NCBI RefSeq assembly: GCF_004000785.1 | Contig: NZ_BILX01000011.1 | Coordinates: forward strand, 1 to 64,000 | Reading direction: 5' to 3' | DNA length: 64,000 nt | Source: Paenibacillus ehimensis NBRC 15659 | GTDB lineage: Bacteria; Bacillota; Bacilli; Paenibacillales; NBRC-103111 | Translations under genes and position numbers: made by a program | The notes under the pieces: model-generated | Told to the model about the DNA's origin: nothing | The model's input: only the letters and a program-made list of their open reading frames with translations | Database searches by the model: none | In this document: piece by piece, positions 27,277 to 36,181 of the stretch | How positions within the stretch are numbered: the first letter of the stretch is position 1 | Layout: each line of letters starts with the position of its first letter

Positions 27277-27396
27277 TGGAGGCCTCCCGAAATTGTATAC
27301 ACCATGTATTGGCTCCGTCGCTCCATAAGGTTCACTAGAAAAGAAGAAAAAATAGTTTCGCGTGAAAAAGTTTATTATACCGCAAATAACCGGCAT

Positions 27397-27601
27397 CCGT
27401 TGCCCGGGTTAAGTTTGGGGATGGCAGCGTGGTCGGAAGTGCTTTTCCGTTTGAGTGGTTGAGGAGGCGAGCGAGGTTCGAAATGAACGACGTGGAGGAG
27501 AAAAAGACGTCGAGAACGCAAGTTCGCCTGCAACTCCGTAGTCCCTGGACAACGTACGGAGCACAGGCGAAAAGTTTGTTAAAACCTGGAAGTTCGACGG
27601 A
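27397..27601. other. Highly structured intergenic segment, no gene
   Basis: About 200 bases between the pepV stop and the sigma factor promoter region with no convincing reading frame. The core at 27523-27571 is a near-perfect compound stem: TTCGCCTG/CAGGCGAA outside, CTCCGTA/TACGGAG inside, then GTCC/GGAC. A second hairpin CGACGT/ACGTCG lies at 27488-27512. It could be a structured RNA, an intergenic repeat family member or a small non-autonomous mobile element. No T run follows, so it is not a simple terminator. Confidence 0.55.
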
Positions 27602-29059
27602 TTAAAAATCCAAATTGGCCAGCTCATAAATCGCTCTGGCATAAATGACGGTCGCTTGGAGCAGCTCGTCGATCTCGATATATTCGTCCGTCTGATGGGC
27701 GACGTTTTCTTTTCCCGGAAACAACGCGCCGAATGCGACGCCGTTATCCAAGAAGCTGGCATACGTGCCCCCGCCGGTCGTAAGCAATTCGGGCTCCAGC
27801 AAGGTTTCCTCCCGGTAGATGGCCTGAAGCGCTGCGATCATCGGATGTTCCTTGGCGACATGATGCGGCTTTTTCAGAATCGGCGGCTCCATCGCAAAAC
27901 GGTATTTCCCGACCTTGTCGCGAATGGTCTCGACGTGCCGCAGCTCATCCGCCACAAGCGGAAACCTGATATTGAGGTAAGCAAACGAAGGCTCCGTACA
28001 TTCCAAAGCCTCATACCGCATAATCCCCACATTCACCGTCAAAGGTCCCATAATTTCGTCTTCGCAAGCGATCCCGATGCGCCGCCCCGCAGGATCGTCA
28101 TAAAAATAGTCGTCCAGACAGCCGATAAAATGCCGCGCATCGGGCTGAAAATCGTAATCCCTCAAAAAATGAACGAGCTTGAGCCCGGCGTTTACGCCTA
28201 ATTGCGGCTCCATGCCGTGCGCCGCCTTCCCTTGCAAACTCAAGACGAGCGTCCCATCTTGAAGGGCCGCCGTGCCTTTCAGGTGATTTCCGCTGCAATA
28301 ATCGTTGAATTGCCCCGCTATGGCCTTGAGGACCGAAAGCTCCCCGGTCACCGCCGCTTCCGCCGATGCGGGAACCATATTCGCCGCGCTCCCGGAATGA
28401 AAGAAAATTAATGCCATTTCCCCTTGTCCCGTCCCCACTTGCTCGCCGGCATCGCCGCTCTTTTGCAGGACGATCCTCGTATTGATTTGCCCCTTTTCCG
28501 CATGAATGATCGGAAATTCCGCATCCGGCGCGAACCCGGCCACCGGCATCTTCTCGATGCTGCGGTAATGCTCCATGCAGCTCATCGTATGCTCCTCGTC
28601 CGTGCCGAAGATGATCCGCACCCGATGCTTCATCGGAAGGCCGAGCTCCTTGACGATTTTCATCGCATAAAACGCAGCCATCGTCGGCCCTTTATCGTCG
28701 ATCGCTCCGCGTGCGTACAATTTTCCGTCGCGGACCTCCGGTTCAAAGGGCGGAGACGTCCACGGCCCGGGTGCCGGGACAACGTCCAGATGACACAGCA
28801 CGCCGATATAATCCGCGCTCTCGGACGGGCCGTATTCCGCATAGCCTGCATAGCCGTCCAAGTTGTGCGTGCGCCACTGTTCCCGCTCGGCAAGTCCCAG
28901 CATAAACGCCAACGCCCGGGCGATCTCCCGCCCCATCGGCTTGCCCGCTTCGCTGGTGCCTGCATCTTTGACGCTCGGGATTTTGAGCAGCCCGGCCAGA
29001 TCGCCCAGCAGCGCTTCTTTCCTTGCCAGAACTTCCCCGGTCCAGTTGATTGATTTCAC
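27602..29059 (-). CDS. pepV: M20-family dipeptidase (PepV-like)
   Basis: 485-residue dinuclear zinc peptidase that cleaves dipeptides in the cytosol. Metal ligands are visible in order: His of LCHLDVVP, bridging Asp of GAIDDKGP, Glu pair of GTDEEH, Asp of PDAEFP and the late His of NVAHQTDEY. The dipeptidase lid domain is inserted between. The GTG at 29059 is chosen since the sequence then starts [18 protein letters not shown] like PepV, and a GGGG purine tract precedes it. An ATG at 29086 has no ribosome site. It follows oppD closely, so imported peptides are probably hydrolysed by the last enzyme of the same operon. Confidence 0.9.
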   Translation of the reverse strand: MKSINWTGEVLARKEALLGDLAGLLKIPSVKDAGTSEAGKPMGREIARALAFMLGLAEREQWRTHNLDGYAGYAEYGPSESADYIGVLCHLDVVPAPGPWTSPPFEPEVRDGKLYARGAIDDKGPTMAAFYAMKIVKELGLPMKHRVRIIFGTDEEHTMSCMEHYRSIEKMPVAGFAPDAEFPIIHAEKGQINTRIVLQKSGDAGEQVGTGQGEMALIFFHSGSAANMVPASAEAAVTGELSVLKAIAGQFNDYCSGNHLKGTAALQDGTLVLSLQGKAAHGMEPQLGVNAGLKLVHFLRDYDFQPDARHFIGCLDDYFYDDPAGRRIGIACEDEIMGPLTVNVGIMRYEALECTEPSFAYLNIRFPLVADELRHVETIRDKVGKYRFAMEPPILKKPHHVAKEHPMIAALQAIYREETLLEPELLTTGGGTYASFLDNGVAFGALFPGKENVAHQTDEYIEIDELLQATVIYARAIYELANLDF

Positions 29060-29102
29060 CCTTCTCTTTTCCCCTTTCATGGTCATGCGGCTTGCAAACC
29101 AT

Positions 29103-30122
29103 TCATCGCGCAGCTCGCCCTATCACACCTTGCGGCGGCTGAATTCGCGGGGCTCTTTCGTCCAACAGCCAGCAGGCGGCTTGCTGGGTTTCCGTGACCG
29201 CCGTCGTTCTCGGCGGCAAAGCCCGGCATACTTCCATGACATAAGGACACCGGGCGGCAAAACCACAGCCGGCCGGCATATGGATCAGGTCCGGCGGCGT
29301 CCCGGGTATGCTCAGCAGCGCCTCCGTATGCTCATGGATTTTTGGCATGGAGGAAAGAAGGCCCCAAGTATACGGATGCTTCGGGGCAAAAAAGATTTCG
29401 TCCACCGTTCCGGTCTCGACAATTTGCCCGGCATACATGACGGCCACCCGGCGAGCGATGTTGGCAACGACTCCCAAATCATGCGTAATCAAAATGATGG
29501 ACGTCCCCTTTTCCCGCTGCATTTCCTTCAATAAGTCCAGAATTTGCGCTTGAATCGTAACGTCCAGCGCCGTGGTCGGCTCATCCGCGATCAGCACCTT
29601 CGGGTTGCAGGCGAGCGCAATGGCGATCACCACACGCTGCCGCATGCCTCCGGAAAATTGGTGCGGGTACTGCTTCATCCGTACTTGCGGGTTGGGTACC
29701 CCGACCTGCTCCAGCAGCTCCAGCGCGATCTCCGCCGCTTCCGGCTTGCCTAACTTCCGGTGCTGCATTAAGCCTTCCATGAGCTGAGTTCCTATCGTCA
29801 TCGTCGGGTTAAGAGACGTCATCGGGTCTTGGAAGATCATCGAAATTTCGGCCCCGCGAATCTCCCGCATTTGCTTATCCGAACGTTCCATCAAGTCTTC
29901 GCCCGCCAACAGAAGCTTCCCGTTCTTGATCTTCCCGAACGGAAGCGGCAGCAGCCGCATGATGCCTTTGGACGTGACCGACTTCCCCGAGCCCGATTCC
30001 CCGACGATGGCCAAGGTCTCCCCTTTTGCCAGCTCGAAGCTGACCCCGCGGACGGCTTGGATTTCCCCCTTGTAGCTTTGGAACGAAATTTCCAGGTCCT
30101 TGACTTCCAGAATTTTCTCCAT
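29103..30122 (-). CDS. oppD: Oligopeptide ABC transporter ATP-binding protein
   Basis: 339 residues from the ATG at 30122 (AAGGAG upstream). Walker A is [14 protein letters not shown], the Q-loop is [12 protein letters not shown], the ABC signature is QFSGGMRQR, Walker B is [12 protein letters not shown], and the H-loop is ILITHDLG. The C-terminal extension contains the oligopeptide-transporter FeS-like cysteine set ([16 protein letters not shown]). It supplies energy for peptide import. No second ATPase (oppF) is present here, so the protein works as a homodimer or borrows a partner. Confidence 0.94.
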   Translation of the reverse strand: MEKILEVKDLEISFQSYKGEIQAVRGVSFELAKGETLAIVGESGSGKSVTSKGIMRLLPLPFGKIKNGKLLLAGEDLMERSDKQMREIRGAEISMIFQDPMTSLNPTMTIGTQLMEGLMQHRKLGKPEAAEIALELLEQVGVPNPQVRMKQYPHQFSGGMRQRVVIAIALACNPKVLIADEPTTALDVTIQAQILDLLKEMQREKGTSIILITHDLGVVANIARRVAVMYAGQIVETGTVDEIFFAPKHPYTWGLLSSMPKIHEHTEALLSIPGTPPDLIHMPAGCGFAARCPYVMEVCRALPPRTTAVTETQQAACWLLDERAPRIQPPQGVIGRAAR

Positions 30123-30171
30123 CCTCGTATCGCTCCTTGTTCTCTCGTTCACAGCTCCATGTTGCTTCAAG

Positions 30172-31107
30172 CTATTTGCGCATTCTAGGGTCCAGAGCAT
30201 CCCGCAATCCGTCGGCCAACATGTTAAAGGCCACCATAATCGCAATTATGATCAAAGCCGGAAACAACAGCAAATAGTAGTTTGTGTTCAGCGATTGATA
30301 CCCCGTATTGATCAACACGCCTAGCGAAGCCATGGGCTCCTGCAGCCCCAGACCGATAAAGCTGAGGAACGCTTCCGTAAAAATCGCCGAAGGAATCGTA
30401 AACATCGTATGGATCACAATGACGCCGACCGTGTTCGGGACCAGATGCGTCAAGATCAGGCGCGAGTTGCTTGCCCCCAGCGTACGGGCGGCCAGCACGA
30501 ATTCCTGCTCTTTTAGCTTCAAAATTTGCGCCCGAACCAATCGCGCCATGTTGACCCAGCCGGTAATGACCATCGCCACAATGATCGTAAACATGCCCGG
30601 CTTCATCGCCATCATCAGCAGAATGACGACAATGAGGCTTGGCACGCTGACCAAAATCTCAATGATCCGCTGCATGATCGTATCCGTTCTGCCGCCGAGC
30701 AGCGCCGAGACGGCCCCGTAGGCGACGCCGATGCACAGATCTAGTGCCGCCGCCAGCAGGGCGATAAACAGCGAGATGCGCGTGCCCTGCCAAATTCAGA
30801 CCCACTGGTCGCGTCCGAATTTATCCGTGCCGAGCCAATGATCGGCGTTCGGCCCTTGATAAACGGCGCTGTAATTCGTATCGAAATACGTATAATGGCT
30901 CATCCAAGGACCGACCACCGCCAAGAGGCCGAGGAGAAGCAGCAGGTACAGGCTGACGACCGCCCCGCGATTTTGGCGCAGCCGCCGCCAGCTTTCCCGA
31001 AACGCGTTTAAGGGAGGGCCGGATACGCTCTCGCTTTCGTGTGGATCGACGGCGGCCGGGACGAACAAGCGGTCCAGCTCCCGCGATTCGTAGTTCAGCA
31101 TGGTCAC
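30172..31107 (-). pseudogene. oppC: Oligopeptide ABC transporter permease OppC with an in-frame TGA
   Basis: The frame from GTG 31107 (or ATG 31101) to 30172 would encode a normal-length OppC/DppC permease of 311 residues, but codon 104 is TGA at 30796-30798. Upstream are the N-terminal domain and first helix, ending LGTDKFGRDQWV. Immediately downstream in the same frame comes IWQGTRISLFIALLAA, exactly what follows in OppC proteins, where Arg normally stands. A single C-to-T change (CGA to TGA) therefore explains it. The remainder, including the EAA loop (LGASNSRLILTHLVPN), is intact. Possible explanations are a recent nonsense mutation, stop-codon readthrough or a sequencing error. It overlaps oppB by 4 bases (GTGA). 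Confidence 0.85.
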
Positions 31108-32039
31108 TTCTCCCCTCCTGCCAGACGGATTCTCGGGTCAATGACCCGGTACAGCAGATCGACGATCAGCACTATCAGCACAAAAAACGCGCTGTAAAAT
31201 ATCGTCACGCCCATAATCGTGGTGTAATCGTTCATTTTAATCGCATCGACAAACAAGCTGCCGATCCCCGGCACGCTAAATATGCTTTCAATGACCAGCG
31301 AGCCGGTCAGAATGTTCACGGTGATGGGACCCAGAATCGTAATGACGGGAATGAGCGCATTGCGGATCGCGTGCTTCCATACGATGGCGAACGGGCTGAG
31401 CCCTTTGGCTTTTGCCAGCACGATATAGTCCTGCTGCAGTACCTCCAGCATTTCATTGCGGACAAACCGGGCAATCAGTGCGATGACGATCAGTGATAGG
31501 GCAATGGAGGGCATGACGGAGCTGGAATAGCTTTTCCAGAAAGCAACCGGCAGCAGCCCCCACTTCATCCCGACATAATACTGCAGCAATGCGGCAAAGA
31601 CGAAGTTGGGAATCGACACGCCGATCACCGCGAGGAACATCGTGACCGCATCCCACAGCGTATTATGGCGGAGCGCTGCGGCCACTCCGAGGATCAAACC
31701 GAGCGCGGCGCCGAGCACAATCGCCTGGACGCCGATGAGCGCGGACGGAACAAGACGATTCAAGATAATGTCCAGCACCGGCCGGCCCTTATAAAAAAAG
31801 GAAGTGCCCAAGTCGGCCCGCGCCAGACTCCCCATATAATGCAAATACTGCTTCCATACCGGTTGATCCAGGCTGTATTTGGCATAGATTTCCGCTTTCG
31901 CCGCAGCCGGCAGCAAAGCCAATTTTTCCTCGTCAAACGGCGATCCCGGGAGCTGCTTCATGAGAAAAAACGTCAGCGTCGCAATGATCCACAGCGTGAG
32001 CAAAATGTACACAGCCCGAAGGGCGATATATTTTTTCAT
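31104..32039 (-). CDS. oppB: Oligopeptide ABC transporter permease OppB
   Basis: 311-residue inner-membrane permease with six hydrophobic segments. The N-terminal segment RAVYILLTLWIIATLTFFLM followed by LPGSPF is typical for OppB/DppB. The cytoplasmic EAA loop reads YIVLAKAKGLSPFAIVWKH. The C terminus ends VDLLYRVIDPRIRL as in the family. It forms the channel with OppC, which is interrupted here, so function depends on whether OppC is made. The stop codon overlaps the oppC start. Confidence 0.94.
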   Translation of the reverse strand: MKKYIALRAVYILLTLWIIATLTFFLMKQLPGSPFDEEKLALLPAAAKAEIYAKYSLDQPVWKQYLHYMGSLARADLGTSFFYKGRPVLDIILNRLVPSALIGVQAIVLGAALGLILGVAAALRHNTLWDAVTMFLAVIGVSIPNFVFAALLQYYVGMKWGLLPVAFWKSYSSSVMPSIALSLIVIALIARFVRNEMLEVLQQDYIVLAKAKGLSPFAIVWKHAIRNALIPVITILGPITVNILTGSLVIESIFSVPGIGSLFVDAIKMNDYTTIMGVTIFYSAFFVLIVLIVDLLYRVIDPRIRLAGGEK

Positions 32040-32092
32040 TTCCGCACCTCTTTGTACCGTTCTTCAGACCATCCCGCGACGTCGGCAATACA

Positions 32093-32128
32093 GGAAGGGA
32101 GAGAAAGAACCCGCTTCCTCTCCCTTCC
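32093..32128. other. Intercistronic hairpin between oppA and oppB
   Basis: GGAAGGGAGAG pairs perfectly with CTCTCCCTTCC over 11 bases with a 14-base loop, directly after the oppA stop. No T run follows, so it is not a terminator. Such hairpins protect the upstream mRNA from exonucleases and raise the binding protein above the permeases. Confidence 0.7.
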
Positions 32129-32136
32129 CTCATGAA

Positions 32137-33789
32137 TTATTTTTTGGCCGCATATTTGAAATCCCACGATGCGCCATAGGGGTGATAAACAAGTCCCTCG
32201 ATATTTTGTTTCCGGAGGAAGGCGTGGCCTTTATAAAATAACGGCGCAACCACGGCGTCCTCGACGACCAGCATTTTTTCCGCCTGCAGCAGCATGTCCA
32301 CGCGCTTCGCTTCGTCGGCTTCCTTCTTGGCTTCCGCAATCAGGCGGTCGTACTTCGGATTATTGTAGTTCCCGCGATAAGGCGTGTGGTTGATCCAGAG
32401 ATCCAGATACGTCATGGCATCGTCGTAATCGGCTCCCCATGCGGTGACGGCCATCTGGTAATTGCCGTCGTCCATCAGCTTGTTGCGGGCTTTCTTCGGC
32501 ATCGACTCGATCTCGATCTCGGCGCCGAGATTTTTCTTGAATTCGCTTTGCAGGAACGTGCCGACATCTTTATTCACTGTGTCATCCAAGACGAGCAGCT
32601 TGATTTTCGGCGCATGGCCGAGCTCCTTCACCCCTTGAGCCCACAGCTCCTTGGCCTTGGCGGCGTCCGGCGCAAGCACCTTTCCCTGCATGTCGCGGAA
32701 TGATTTGCCGCCCGCTCCGTTCATGAGATCGGGGATCAATCCCACGGCTCCCTTCGACCCGTTATTCAAAAGCTGCTCCAGCACCCTGCTGTCGTAAGCC
32801 CGTTGAAGCGCTTTCCGGATGTTCGGATTGGATATATCGCCCGCTTTCAAATTAAATTGCAGGTAGGTCGTCGCAAATTCGATGTCGGAACCGAATTCGG
32901 GACTCGTTTTGTTGGCGCTCACATCGGCGGACGACAGATTCACCCGGTCCAGCTCCCCGGCCTTATACAAGTTCAGAGCGGTGCTCATTTCTTTCACCAC
33001 TTTAATATTGACTTGATCCAGCTTTACCGAGCCGTTGTCCCAGTAGTTCGGGTTTTTCTCCAGTACCGCGCCGCTGGCCGGATCGAATTGGGTGAGCACG
33101 AAAGGCCCGTTGTACAGCATATTTTCCGGTTTCAGCGCGAAGTCTTTTCCTTTGTCCTTCACGAATGTTTCGTTCAGCGGGTAATACGGAATAAAGGAGA
33201 CCAAGCGGAGGAAAAAGGGCGTCGGATTTTTCAGCTTGACCATGAGCGTCTTGTCATCCTTCGCCACAATGCCGGAAACATCGGCCGCTTTGCCCTCGGC
33301 GTACTCCGCGCCGCCCTCAATATAATCCGTCAAAATAAAGGCGTACCCGCTAAGCGACGTTTCCGGCTTCATCGAACCGAGCCACGCAAATTTAAAATCC
33401 GCCGCCGTCACCGGGCTGCCGTTGCTCCATTTCACGCCGTCGCGCAGCGTAAAGGTGTACGTTAATCCGTCTTTGGAAATATCCACCCCTTTGGCCATCG
33501 CCGGCCACGGTTCGTTTTTCTGGTCCAAGCGATACAAGCCTTCGTTGACATTATTCAGGATGGCGAAGGAAACGTTGTCGGATGCGGAAAACTGATTTAA
33601 ATCCGTAATCTCCGTTTCCACGGATAAGGTGATTGCGTTCCCGCCGGACGCTTGCTCCCCATCCTTCGGGGAGGTTTGGCCGCTTGGCGATTCCGCGCCT
33701 TGGGGGGCTTCGCCGGTAAAGTTGCAGCCGGACAAAATGACGCTGAACATTAACCATAAGCTGACGAAACAAAATGCCCATTTTTTCAT
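32137..33789 (-). CDS. oppA: Oligopeptide-binding lipoprotein OppA
   Basis: 550-residue extracellular solute-binding protein of family 5. Residues 1-21 are a lipoprotein signal peptide with lipobox LSGC and C22 as the lipidated residue, followed by a Ser/Gly/Gln-rich linker. The core contains the family motifs RDGVKWSNGSPVTAADFKFAW and NPNYWDNG. It captures peptides outside the membrane and delivers them to OppBC. The ATG at 33789 follows CCGGAGG. It is the first gene of the operon, behind a roughly 200-base leader with a strong promoter and a cre-like site. Confidence 0.94.
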   Translation of the reverse strand: MKKWAFCFVSLWLMFSVILSGCNFTGEAPQGAESPSGQTSPKDGEQASGGNAITLSVETEITDLNQFSASDNVSFAILNNVNEGLYRLDQKNEPWPAMAKGVDISKDGLTYTFTLRDGVKWSNGSPVTAADFKFAWLGSMKPETSLSGYAFILTDYIEGGAEYAEGKAADVSGIVAKDDKTLMVKLKNPTPFFLRLVSFIPYYPLNETFVKDKGKDFALKPENMLYNGPFVLTQFDPASGAVLEKNPNYWDNGSVKLDQVNIKVVKEMSTALNLYKAGELDRVNLSSADVSANKTSPEFGSDIEFATTYLQFNLKAGDISNPNIRKALQRAYDSRVLEQLLNNGSKGAVGLIPDLMNGAGGKSFRDMQGKVLAPDAAKAKELWAQGVKELGHAPKIKLLVLDDTVNKDVGTFLQSEFKKNLGAEIEIESMPKKARNKLMDDGNYQMAVTAWGADYDDAMTYLDLWINHTPYRGNYNNPKYDRLIAEAKKEADEAKRVDMLLQAEKMLVVEDAVVAPLFYKGHAFLRKQNIEGLVYHPYGASWDFKYAAKK

Positions 33790-33950
33790 GCAAAACGCCT
33801 CCGGATCGTTAAGGATTTAATAATTTTTCCTGATTGCGCTTTCAAATTTAAATTGCCGTAAACCTGCCCCTTCTCTTTATTTTCTCCACTGTCATTAATA
33901 AAGAGCTAGAAATAACGTGTATTTCAATAATCAAATCACATAAAATAAAC

Positions 33951-33965
33951 AGTAAGCGATTACAT
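33951..33965 (-). promoter_or_regulatory. cre-like (CcpA) site in the opp leader
   Basis: The minus strand reads ATGTAATCGCTTACT, which fits the published cre consensus WTGNAANCGNWNNCW at every fixed position. It lies about 30 bases downstream of the predicted transcription start, where CcpA acts as a roadblock. Confidence 0.6.
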
Positions 33966-34000
33966 TTTGTCGATTTATTACCGTCGTGTTAGTAATGAAA

Positions 34001-34030
34001 ATATTACCATCGATTCCACCTTAAAGTCAA
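34001..34030 (-). promoter_or_regulatory. Sigma-A promoter of the opp operon
   Basis: TTGACT (34025-34030) and TAATAT (34001-34006) on the minus strand are spaced 18 bases apart, giving a leader of about 200 bases before oppA. The leader is AT-rich and holds an inverted repeat GAAATA/TATTTC at 33909-33925. Confidence 0.7.
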
Positions 34031-34060
34031 TCGTTTTTCATGGTTCTGGACCGGCCTCAT

Positions 34061-34096
34061 AAAAAAAAGCCGACGGCGGTTCGTGACCGCGTCAGC
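34061..34096 (-). terminator. Terminator after the DUF3900 gene
   Basis: On the minus strand GCTGACGCGGT pairs with ACCGCCGTCGGC (one bulge and one G-T pair) followed by eight T. Confidence 0.85.
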
Positions 34097-34171
34097 CCTG
34101 GCTCCTGCTTCTCTCTTCCCTTTTTGTCCAAATTATCGTTCTACGAATCACCCTGCGCCAAGCCCGTTCGC

Positions 34172-35260
34172 TTACGCATAAATCCCTTCGCGCTCTTCCT
34201 CCGCCGCTTTCCGCTTGAGCCGTTCCATCAGCGATTCCAGAGGCTCCGGGGCCAGCAGCTCCACCGGCGAAATCCCGCGGTCGAACTGCAAATCGCCCTC
34301 CAGCACGACGACATACCGGTCGCCGAGCTTGGCGATATGCAGCCGGTCGCCGAAATCGGCCAGCAAGGCGCGGACGGACATGTGGCCGAGCTTCAGCTTC
34401 ATTTCGAGGTCGGGCTTTTGCTCGACCATGACGGACGTCGCTTCCATCACCTGCGTCTGATCCCATTTCTCCTGCAGCTCGCGCTGTTCGCTGCACGCCC
34501 ACAGCTCCATCGCCTCAAGCTCCCGCTCTTTGGCCTCCGGCTGATCTTCGAATACCTCCTCGACATACTGCTGCACGAAGCCGAACACCTGCTCGTTCAT
34601 CAGCTCGGGCACGGATTTTTCATATTCGACGTATTTCAAAAAATCCTCGAAATACCGTGCATGCGACGACTGGTGGATTTTCAGCTCCCATAGTTCCGTC
34701 ATCCCCGGCTCCGGCATATAAGGGTACATGATCGACTTCATATTTTTGGCGTTGATCGCCATCTCGACTTTATTGAGCAGACTCCGCTCGTCCGTAATGC
34801 GCGCGATTTTTTGCTCGAAGTCGCATTTAAACACGAACAAGAACGGCTCGTCGGAATATTGACTGAGCCTTGCGCGCACGATAAACATGGCCCCGCCGCG
34901 AATCGCGCTGGCATCCATGTAGGTTGTGACAAGCTCGTCCGCATGGCCCTTGAAATGCTCAAGCGTCTCGGCGGCGCGCAATCTGGCGAACAAGTTGTAA
35001 TTCGGGTTGCTGTCCAGGTCGTATCCGGGCTCGACCGCAAAACGCCCGATTTTGGTCGGCACCTGGTCGGCTTTGGCATGCCGCTCGGCTTTGCGCTTCG
35101 CCGTCTTGGCGAACTCGCCGTCCAGAAACCCGCTGAGCTCGCACGCCGCGTAGTCGTCACCGTCCATGGTAACATAGTGCTTGCTGCGTTTGCCCGGCGT
35201 TCCGTCTTCCCCGTCCACTTGAATGACAAAAAACGAAATATAGTCCACGTCAAATCTCAT
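34172..35260 (-). CDS. DUF3900 protein
   Basis: 362 residues, function unknown, recognised as the DUF3900 family by the opening FDVDYISFFVIQVDGE, the PTKIGRFAVEPGYDLDSNPNYNLF block, MKSIMYPYMPEPGM and KIHQSSHARYFEDFLKYVEY. The layout and length are loosely similar to nucleoid-associated NdpA-type proteins, but that is not evidence of DNA binding. No membrane segment. The ATG at 35260 follows AAGGGACG. Monocistronic with a strong terminator. Confidence 0.78.
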   Translation of the reverse strand: MRFDVDYISFFVIQVDGEDGTPGKRSKHYVTMDGDDYAACELSGFLDGEFAKTAKRKAERHAKADQVPTKIGRFAVEPGYDLDSNPNYNLFARLRAAETLEHFKGHADELVTTYMDASAIRGGAMFIVRARLSQYSDEPFLFVFKCDFEQKIARITDERSLLNKVEMAINAKNMKSIMYPYMPEPGMTELWELKIHQSSHARYFEDFLKYVEYEKSVPELMNEQVFGFVQQYVEEVFEDQPEAKERELEAMELWACSEQRELQEKWDQTQVMEATSVMVEQKPDLEMKLKLGHMSVRALLADFGDRLHIAKLGDRYVVVLEGDLQFDRGISPVELLAPEPLESLMERLKRKAAEEEREGIYA

Positions 35261-35525
35261 CTTGAGCGTCCCTTCTGTCGTATCTGGATCAAGCCGTAAA
35301 AAGGCCGAATTTTAGTATACTACAAGGGCGTCCCCCGTCATAGAGGCAAAAAGTTCGAACCTGCCTCTTCCCGCTTTACTACACCCTTGTCCCTGCACCG
35401 GCCGAGCGCGCTTGTTAAGATAATATTCAGCATGATTTAGGACTTTCTTCAGAAATTCCTTCGGGTTTTCTTTACCCCGAAGATCTACTATGATAAAAGG
35501 AATGCAGTGATGAGGAGAGGTAGAG
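35261..35525. other. 265-base intergenic region, one small hairpin
   Basis: Divergent promoter region between the DUF3900 and DedA genes. The only structure seen is CTTCGGG/CCCGAAG (35459-35482), 20 bases before a possible -10 TATGAT (35489-35494). No reading frame or RNA gene is recognised. Confidence 0.5.
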
Positions 35526-36128
35526 ATGAACCTGTTGCATGTCGTCCAGCAGTTATTTGAGCAGTACGGCTATTTCGTACTCCTGATCGGTCTGCCTTTG
35601 GATTTTATTGCGCTCCCGATTCCTCCCGGGAACAGCACCTTGGCCTATACCGGTTATTTATCCTTTAAAGGCGTTCTCGCCTGGCTCCCTGCCTTTGCTG
35701 CGGCGCTGACGGGAGCGTTCATCGGCGTGACCGTTACGTATTGGATCGGACACAAGCTCGGCATGCCGCTGATCGAGCGGTATGGCAAATGGCTGTCCTT
35801 GAAGCCGTCCCTGGTGGAGAAGACGCGCCGTTATTACGACAAGTACGGGGACAAGCTCCTGCTTATCGCCTTTTTCGTTCCCGGCGTCCGGCAGTTCCTC
35901 GGGTATTTTATCGGCATCATCCGCATCCCTTATCGCAAGGTGGTCATCTATGCGTATGCCGGCGCCGCACTGTGGGTTGCTTCGTTTTTTGCGGTAGGGT
36001 ATGTCTTCGGAGAGCAGTGGGAGCGTATGTTTATGCTGATCGAACGAAATTTGAAGGTGTTCTTTATCGTCTTGGGCTGCGCTGTGGCAGGCTTTCTGCT
36101 GTTTCGGTGGTTTAGGCGCGCCCGATAA
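35526..36128 (+). CDS. DedA family membrane protein
   Basis: 200-residue integral membrane protein of the DedA/VTT family, which includes flippases for undecaprenyl phosphate and phosphatidylethanolamine. Family features are the re-entrant PIPPGNST segment, the GAFIGVTVTYWIGHKLG helix and FFVPGVRQFLGYFIGI, with the Arg of the FxPGxR motif intact. Five hydrophobic segments are visible. The ATG at 35526 follows GAGGAGAGG. The cargo cannot be assigned between UptA-like and other lipid substrates. Confidence 0.9.
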   Translation: MNLLHVVQQLFEQYGYFVLLIGLPLDFIALPIPPGNSTLAYTGYLSFKGVLAWLPAFAAALTGAFIGVTVTYWIGHKLGMPLIERYGKWLSLKPSLVEKTRRYYDKYGDKLLLIAFFVPGVRQFLGYFIGIIRIPYRKVVIYAYAGAALWVASFFAVGYVFGEQWERMFMLIERNLKVFFIVLGCAVAGFLLFRWFRRAR

Positions 36129-36137
36129 ACCGGGAAT

Positions 36138-36173
36138 GAAAAAAGAATCGACGGTACCAATGACCGCCGATTC
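36138..36173 (-). terminator. Terminator after the SOD gene
   Basis: On the minus strand GAATCGGCGGT pairs with ACCGTCGATTC (one G-T pair) around a 7-base loop and is followed by TTTTTT. Confidence 0.85.
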
Positions 36174-36181
36174 GCCGATGC

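Noticed and set aside
33790-33994. Possible riboswitch in the 200-base opp leader
   Set aside because: No known riboswitch or T-box motifs were recognised and there is no terminator/antiterminator pair. The cre match explains regulation better.
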